In this document: one piece after another, positions 4,990 through 9,472 of the stretch | Layout: each line of letters begins with the position of its first letter | Position numbering within the stretch: the stretch's first letter is position 1 | Assembly: GCA_031290715.1 (NCBI GenBank) | Contig: JAITNA010000050.1 | Coordinates: 1 to 9,472 of the forward strand | Source: Eubacteriales Family XIII. Incertae Sedis bacterium | GTDB taxonomy: Bacteria > Bacillota > Clostridia > Peptostreptococcales > Anaerovoracaceae | Length of the DNA stretch: 9,472 nt | Direction: 5' to 3' | Translations under genes and position numbers: made by a program | Notes under the pieces: model-generated | Database searches by the model: none | What the model saw: only the letters and a program-made list of their open reading frames with translations | Told to the model about the DNA's origin: nothing

Positions 4990-7788
4990 ATGTCAATTCG
5001 CGTGAAAGTAATTCTTGTAATCATCTCCATTGTCGCCGTTATGACGGCGGCCAACTTCGGTATGGGCATCTTTTTCACCGACCGCATGATCGATACGGTG
5101 GGAAGCGACATGGTGGTCGTCGCCAATACCGCGGACAAACTCATTACGAGCGAGATCAATCTGCTCAAAGCGGACGCGGCCGGGGTCGCGCTGCGGCTCG
5201 AGGGCACGGCGCCGGGAAACATGGAGCAGAGGTTGAAGGAACAAGCGGACGCCTACGATTATATATTGGCAATCACAGTCTTTGAGCCGTACAGAATCGC
5301 GGCCGCGTACGGAAGCACACCGGCGCCGGCAAGCTACCTCGGCGGCGAATATCTGCGAAAAGCCTTCGGCGGCGAAGCGAATATTTCGACGACACGGGCC
5401 GACCGGGACACGGGGGCGCTTGTGTTTGACGTCTGTGTGCCGATGGCGGGCGAAAAGGCGCTGGCCGTGACGGTGCCGGGAATGCTCTTCAGCGATCTGC
5501 TCCGCGACATCACCGTATGGGAAACGGGCAGCGTATTTGTCCTTGACGCGCAGGGAAAGATTATCGCAAATGTTCACGATAATATGGTTTTGGAGCAGCA
5601 AAATCTCATAGAGGTGGCGAAAGCGACGACGCAAGCGGAGGAAAATACCGCTTTCTTCGAGAATATGATCCGCGGCGGCCGCGGCGTCGGCCGGTACACC
5701 TATTTCGGCGAGAAGCGCCTGTGCGCCTATACGCCGATCACGGGCTCGAAAGTCGGCTGGACGCTCGGCGTGGCGGCGCCCCTCTCGGAGAGCTCCGCGA
5801 TGCAGGTACAAAAAGGCCTGCTCCTCGCCGCGGGTTTGTTTCTGCTGTTCGGCGCCGTCGCGGCGCTCCTCGCTTCCCGCAGCATCGCAAAGCCGTTCCA
5901 AAAGATCAAGGAGCAAAACATTCATTTGGAGGAACTCAACGAGATCGCGAAAGACGCGTCCGAAGCGAAAAATCATTTTCTGGCCAATATGAGCCATGAA
6001 ATGCGCACGCCCCTGAACGCGGTCGTCGGCCTTTCGGAGCTCATGCTCGGAGGCGAGGAAGTGCGCGGGGAAGCGGCCGAGAATATGGAGAAGGTCTACA
6101 ACGCCGGCGTGACGCTGCTCGGCATCGTGAACGACATCCTCGACCTCTCCAAGATCGAGTCCGGCAAGTTTGAACTGGTGCCGGTCGAATACGATGTGCC
6201 GAGCCTGATCAACGATACCATTACACTCAACATCATGCGTATCGCGGACAAGCCGATTCAGTTCAATTTGCTGATTGACGAAACGCTTCCGAGCAAGCTA
6301 TACGGGGATGAACTCCGTATCAAACAGATTTGCAATAATCTTTTGAGCAACGCCTTCAAATACACGGAAGCGGGCCGCGTGGACCTTGCTGTCGCTTGCG
6401 AGCGGGACGGCGGCGCGATGTGGCTCGTCATTACCGTAACGGACACAGGGATCGGAATCCGGCCGGATGATTTGAAAAAACTGTTCTCCGACTACCACCA
6501 GGTAGATACGCGCTTCAACCGCAAAATCGAAGGCACAGGCCTGGGCCTTTCCATTACAAAGAGAATGGCGGAGATGATGGATGGGGAAATCAAGGTAGAG
6601 AGCGTCTACGGAACGGGGAGCCTTTTCCGCGTCCGCGTGCGGCAGAAGTTCGTGACAGATGTCGCCATCGGAGCGGAAGTCGCCGAAAATCTGCGGCATT
6701 TTCATTATTCCGACAGCAAACGCAGCACAAACGCCAAGCTGACGCGTATCCGTATCCCCTACGCGCGCGTCCTCGTCGTGGATGATGTGCAGACGAACCT
6801 CGATGTGGCAAAGGGCATGCTGAAACCCTACGACATCCGCGTAGACTGTGTGCTGAGCGGCGGTCAGGCGATCGACAGAATCCGGGAGGGCCGGCCCGCC
6901 TACAGCGCAATCTTCATGGACCACATGATGCCGGAACTCGACGGCGTCGAAACCACGCGAATCATCCGCGAAGAGATCGGAACGGATTACGCAAAAAATA
7001 TCCCGATCATCGCGCTCACGGCGAACGCCATCCTCGGCAACGAGAAAATGTTTCTGGAAAACGGCTTCCAGGCCTTTCTCTCGAAACCGATCGACATCAT
7101 GTGCCTTGACGCGGTGATCCGCAAGTGGATCCGCAACAAAGAACTCGAAAAGGAAATCGGCGAGCCGTTTCCGGCCGGGCAGGGCGGCGCAAAAGCCCCC
7201 GGCCCCTTTGACGGATACAGCGTTGACGGCGTCGATCTCCCGAAGGCTTTGGCCCGTTTCGGCGGGGATACGGAAGCGCTGCGGGAGGTGCTGCGCTCCT
7301 ACGCGGTGAATACGCCGCCGCTGCTCGCGGAAATGCGGGTGCGGGATATGCCAAAAGCGGGGCTTGCGGACTACGCGGTCAGGGCGCACGGGATCAAAGG
7401 CAGCAGCCGCGGCATCTGCGCCGAGCGGGTAGGCGCCTTGGCCGAAGCGCTCGAACACGCGGCGAAAGCCGGCGAGCTCGGATTTGTTTCGGACAACAAC
7501 GATGCGTTCATCCTTTCGGCCGGGAAGCTGATCGAGGATCTGCTGCTCCTGCTTGAAAAATCGGACAAGGCGCACCCGAAACCAAAGCGGGACATCCCGG
7601 ACGCGGCCTTGCTCGGGAAGCTTCGCGCGAGCTGCGCGGACTACGATATGGACGGCATCGACGAAGCGATGAAAGAATTGGAGCGTTTTGACTACGCGGC
7701 GCAAACAGATCTGATCCGGTGGCTGCGGGCGCGGATCGACGAAATGGATTTTCAGGAAATCTTTGACAGATTGCCCGCGTCCGCATAA
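4990..7788 (+). CDS. membrane hybrid sensor histidine kinase (CACHE-HisKA-HATPase-REC-HPt)
   Basis: A 932-aa multidomain kinase. It has a membrane segment at about 7-29, an extracellular dCACHE-like sensor at about 30-270 (GSVFVLDAQGKIIANVHDN) and a second membrane segment at 276-295. A short linker with no clear HAMP leads to HisKA, with phospho-accepting H336 in NMSHEMRTPLNAV. The ATPase domain shows an N-box (N450/N454), DTGIGI (D485) and GTGLGLS (515-521). A receiver domain at about 594-715 has D598/D599, phospho-acceptor D644 and K699. An HPt domain at about 740-845 carries H800 in RAHGIKGSSRG. A further helical segment (868-930) has no recognised catalytic residue. CACHE sensors usually bind small extracellular molecules such as amino acids or organic acids. 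All residues needed for a His-Asp-His relay are present, but the final acceptor must be another protein; the REC-HD-GYP gene 50 nt downstream is the obvious partner. The start is supported by AAGGAGG 7 nt upstream. Confidence 0.94.
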   Translation: MSIRVKVILVIISIVAVMTAANFGMGIFFTDRMIDTVGSDMVVVANTADKLITSEINLLKADAAGVALRLEGTAPGNMEQRLKEQADAYDYILAITVFEPYRIAAAYGSTPAPASYLGGEYLRKAFGGEANISTTRADRDTGALVFDVCVPMAGEKALAVTVPGMLFSDLLRDITVWETGSVFVLDAQGKIIANVHDNMVLEQQNLIEVAKATTQAEENTAFFENMIRGGRGVGRYTYFGEKRLCAYTPITGSKVGWTLGVAAPLSESSAMQVQKGLLLAAGLFLLFGAVAALLASRSIAKPFQKIKEQNIHLEELNEIAKDASEAKNHFLANMSHEMRTPLNAVVGLSELMLGGEEVRGEAAENMEKVYNAGVTLLGIVNDILDLSKIESGKFELVPVEYDVPSLINDTITLNIMRIADKPIQFNLLIDETLPSKLYGDELRIKQICNNLLSNAFKYTEAGRVDLAVACERDGGAMWLVITVTDTGIGIRPDDLKKLFSDYHQVDTRFNRKIEGTGLGLSITKRMAEMMDGEIKVESVYGTGSLFRVRVRQKFVTDVAIGAEVAENLRHFHYSDSKRSTNAKLTRIRIPYARVLVVDDVQTNLDVAKGMLKPYDIRVDCVLSGGQAIDRIREGRPAYSAIFMDHMMPELDGVETTRIIREEIGTDYAKNIPIIALTANAILGNEKMFLENGFQAFLSKPIDIMCLDAVIRKWIRNKELEKEIGEPFPAGQGGAKAPGPFDGYSVDGVDLPKALARFGGDTEALREVLRSYAVNTPPLLAEMRVRDMPKAGLADYAVRAHGIKGSSRGICAERVGALAEALEHAAKAGELGFVSDNNDAFILSAGKLIEDLLLLLEKSDKAHPKPKRDIPDAALLGKLRASCADYDMDGIDEAMKELERFDYAAQTDLIRWLRARIDEMDFQEIFDRLPASA

Positions 7789-7838
7789 CGCCGCGCAGGC
7801 ACAAGAGATAACGAAGAGCTTTGAAAGGAGAAACAGAA

Positions 7839-8972
7839 ATGGAAATCAGAAGGCGGAAAATCATATTGGTGGACGACAACATGGCCACGCTGACAATGGG
7901 GAAGAATATGCTCAAAACATTCTACGAGGTATATCCGGCGCCGTCTGCCGCGAAGATGTTCGCGTTACTTGAGAACGTTCAGCCGGACTTGATCCTGCTT
8001 GACATCGAAATGCCCGAAATGGACGGCTACGAAACAATCAGACTGCTCAAAGACGACGCAAAATTTCTTGATACCCCTGTGATTTTCCTCACCGCGAAAA
8101 GCGACGAGGGAAGCGAACTCGAAGGTCTGAACCTCGGCGCGGTCGACTACATGTCCAAACCGTTTTCCGCGCCCTTGCTGCTCAAACGCATTGAAACGCA
8201 TCTCCTTTTCGCGTCGCAGAAAAAGGAATTGCGGAAAACGAACGCCAATCTGTCGGAAACCGTTTTCATAAAAACGCGGCAGGTTTTCGACCTCGAGAAT
8301 TCGGTCCTCAATACCGTTGCGGAGCTTGTGGAATTCCGCGACAGTGTAACGGGCGGCCATGTTTCGCGGACACAAAAATATCTGCAATTCCTTATCGAGA
8401 AGCTCATCGAGGAGAATATCTATCAGGATGAGGTATCAACATGGGATTTGAACTTTTTGCTCCCCTCGGCCCAACTTCACGATGTAGGCAAGATCGCGAT
8501 CAGCGACGCGATCCTGAACAAGCCGGGCAAGCTGACAGAGGAGGAGTTTGAAACGATGAAATCGCATGTCGTTATCGGCGTGGATGTAATCGAAAGGATC
8601 GAACAGAATACCTCCGGGCATGAATTTTTGCGGCACGCAAAGGTGATCGCCGGTACGCACCACGAAAAGTGGAACGGCGGCGGGTATCCGCTCGGCCTGA
8701 GCGGGAGAAACATCCCGCTCGAGGGGCGCCTGATGGCCATCGCGGATGTATACGACGCGCTCATCTCAAGAAGGCCGTACAAAAAACCCTTCACCACAAG
8801 AGAATCCGAGCGAATCATCGAAGAAGGCCGCGGAACGCATTTCGACCCCGTCCTCGTCGATATCTTCCGCATGGTATCCGGCAAATTCGCAGAAATCGTC
8901 GAAGAATACATGGACGAGGAAACAGGCGGGTTCAAAGAAGAACCCCTCGAAGAAAGACGCATCGCCGTGTGA
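7839..8972 (+). CDS. response regulator with HD-GYP cyclic-di-GMP phosphodiesterase domain
   Basis: A 377-aa two-domain protein. The N-terminal receiver (about 6-125) has the acidic pair D12/D13, phospho-acceptor D55 (LLDIEMPEMDGYE) and K107 (MSKPF). A helical, probably coiled-coil linker (about 127-165) leads to an HD-GYP domain. There the metal-binding HD doublet is H214-D215 (LHDVGKI), followed by H274-H275 (GTHHEKWNGGGYP) and the diagnostic G282-Y283-P284. HD-GYP enzymes hydrolyse cyclic-di-GMP to pGpG or GMP, and some also cleave cGAMP. All signature residues are present, so activity is likely, with phosphorylation of D55 as the expected switch. The start is the ATG at 7839 because AAAGGAG (7824-7830) lies 8 nt upstream; an in-frame TTG at 7821 would place that ribosome binding site inside the gene. 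It follows the hybrid kinase by 50 nt with no terminator between, so the two are probably co-transcribed. Confidence 0.95.
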   Translation: MEIRRRKIILVDDNMATLTMGKNMLKTFYEVYPAPSAAKMFALLENVQPDLILLDIEMPEMDGYETIRLLKDDAKFLDTPVIFLTAKSDEGSELEGLNLGAVDYMSKPFSAPLLLKRIETHLLFASQKKELRKTNANLSETVFIKTRQVFDLENSVLNTVAELVEFRDSVTGGHVSRTQKYLQFLIEKLIEENIYQDEVSTWDLNFLLPSAQLHDVGKIAISDAILNKPGKLTEEEFETMKSHVVIGVDVIERIEQNTSGHEFLRHAKVIAGTHHEKWNGGGYPLGLSGRNIPLEGRLMAIADVYDALISRRPYKKPFTTRESERIIEEGRGTHFDPVLVDIFRMVSGKFAEIVEEYMDEETGGFKEEPLEERRIAV

Positions 8973-8978
8973 AAAGGA

Positions 8979-9000
8979 GAGCGGCTGCCCCCCGCCGCTC
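8979..9000 (-). terminator. hairpin terminator between convergent genes, best for the hicB side
   Basis: GAGCGGC (8979-8985) and GCCGCTC (8994-9000) make a 7-bp GC-rich stem with an 8-nt loop in the 45-bp gap between the HD-GYP stop and the hicB stop. Read on the minus strand the stem is followed by TCCTTTT, a reasonable U-rich tail for the leftward hicAB transcript. Rightward the tail is CCCATTTGGGTTT, which is weaker, so termination of the kinase operon here is less certain. Confidence 0.55.
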
Positions 9001-9017
9001 CCCATTTGGGTTTCAAA

Positions 9018-9416
9018 TTATCCTTGCGGATGGAGTCGTTCTTTCAACGCTTCCTGCAATACCGCCGAGAAATTCACCCCGGCCGCCTCCGCCTCAACAT
9101 TGAGCCATGACGGGAGCGAAAGGTTCTTCTTGACGATTCTCGTTTCCGTCTTTCTGCGATACGCATTAAAGTCAACCGTGACCAGTGTCTTTATCTCTCC
9201 CTTTTCCACCTTTACGGAGTCAATGTTGGATGGCGCCGGCATAGGTTCTTTAGCATCTTGGATGCAAAGCCCCGTCGCCTCAATCGCGTCCTGCGCCATT
9301 TCGATAGCGTCGGCCAGATCGTTGCCCTGTGTTCCTATATCGAAGTCGGGGACATACACGATATACGCTTTCTGCTTGCCCTTTTTGAGGACAATGGGAT
9401 AGACCTGTTTACTCAT
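9018..9416 (-). CDS. hicB: HicB-family antitoxin
   Basis: A 132-aa protein with the two-part HicB layout. Residues 5-55 form the partially degraded RNase H-like domain (YPIVLKKGKQKAYIVYVPDF, then DIGTQGNDLADAIEMAQDAI), matching the family pattern of F/Y-P-x-D followed by TQGxxxxEAxxxAxxAI. Residues 96-127 (KKNLSLPSWLNVEAEAAGVN, then FSAVLQEALKERL) form a ribbon-helix-helix-like DNA-binding tail. HicB proteins neutralise the mRNA-cleaving toxin HicA and repress their own operon through such a tail. Length is typical (about 110-150 aa). The start is supported by AGGGAGGTGA (9421-9430), with GGAGG 7 nt from the ATG. A HicA gene should lie immediately upstream on this strand, and the window edge shows what looks like its end. 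A hairpin terminator follows about 20 nt after the stop. Confidence 0.87.
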   Translation of the reverse strand: MSKQVYPIVLKKGKQKAYIVYVPDFDIGTQGNDLADAIEMAQDAIEATGLCIQDAKEPMPAPSNIDSVKVEKGEIKTLVTVDFNAYRRKTETRIVKKNLSLPSWLNVEAEAAGVNFSAVLQEALKERLHPQG

Positions 9417-9430
9417 ATCTTCACCTCCCT

Positions 9431-9451
9431 CGGGGGCTATATCAGCCCCCG
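9431..9451 (-). other. intercistronic hairpin at the hicA stop / hicB ribosome binding site
   Basis: CGGGGGCT and AGCCCCCG are perfect 8-bp arms around a 5-nt loop. On the minus-strand mRNA this stem spans the presumed hicA stop codon and ends directly against the hicB Shine-Dalgarno (9421-9430). Ribosomes finishing hicA would melt it, so it could tune hicB translation or protect the 3' mRNA. On the plus strand it is followed by TCTTTT and could act as a terminator for rightward read-through. Confidence 0.5.
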
Positions 9452-9472
9452 TCTTTTAATAACATCTTTGAT
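9437..9472 (-). CDS. hicA: probable C-terminal end of HicA-type toxin (cut by window edge)
   Basis: On the minus strand the last 36 bases of the window read as an open frame, IKDVIKRRGLI followed by TAG, ending 20 nt before the hicB start. HicA proteins commonly end in a short helix of the type T-x-x-x-I-x-K/R-Q/R-x-G-L, and hicA usually sits just upstream of hicB, so both position and residues fit. Only 11 residues are visible. None of the catalytic region, including the HicA active-site histidine, is in the window, so the call depends mainly on gene order. Confidence 0.52.
   Translation of the reverse strand: MKDVIKRRGLI

Noticed and set aside
6298..7704. Long minus-strand open frame (468 codons) opposite the hybrid kinase
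   Set aside because: It runs antisense to the ATPase, receiver and HPt domains, whose motifs are intact, and encodes no recognisable fold; a composition shadow.
7821..7838. Upstream TTG start for the HD-GYP regulator
   Set aside because: The AAAGGAG ribosome binding site would fall inside the coding sequence; the ATG at 7839 has ideal spacing and starts just before the receiver domain.

Overview
The window looks like part of a moderately GC-rich bacterial chromosome. Strong AAAGGAG-type ribosome binding sites, a very long LAL/MalT-type LuxR regulator, a CACHE-type hybrid sensor kinase and NorM/DinF-like MATE sequences together suggest Bacillota, probably class Clostridia. That placement is inference; there is no rRNA or other taxonomic marker here.

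Layout, left to right. (1) 1-105, minus strand: the N-terminus of an MgtC/SapB-family membrane protein cut by the window edge. (2) 116-759, minus strand: a VapBC-like type II toxin-antitoxin pair, antitoxin first, overlapping by ATGA. Its promoter region (about 817-853) contains a near-perfect palindrome. (3) 911-4808, minus strand: an 842-aa LuxR/LAL ATPase regulator followed, with a 1-nt gap, by a MATE efflux pump; very probably one operon. (4) 4809-4989: a divergent intergenic region with a 15-bp palindrome. (5) 4990-8972, plus strand: a 932-aa membrane hybrid histidine kinase (CACHE sensor, HisKA, HATPase, REC, HPt, extra C-terminal helical segment), then a 377-aa REC-HD-GYP response regulator. 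(6) 8979-9000: a hairpin between the convergent genes. (7) 9018-9472, minus strand: a HicB-family antitoxin, preceded at the window edge by what appears to be the last 11 codons of hicA.

How the parts may work together. The kinase and HD-GYP protein carry every phospho-accepting residue of a four-step relay: His336, Asp644 and His800 in the kinase, then Asp55 in the HD-GYP protein. The simplest reading is an extracellular ligand sensor that controls cyclic-di-GMP breakdown. The divergent LuxR-MATE operon looks like a ligand- or stress-controlled export unit, and the shared intergenic region allows co-regulation. The two toxin-antitoxin modules flanking this core, and the less GC-rich vapBC segment, suggest an accessory neighbourhood. 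I found no CRISPR array, insertion sequence, tRNA or rRNA. No wholly new system is evident; the most testable points are the predicted relay to HD-GYP, the LuxR-MATE unit and the two operator-like palindromes.
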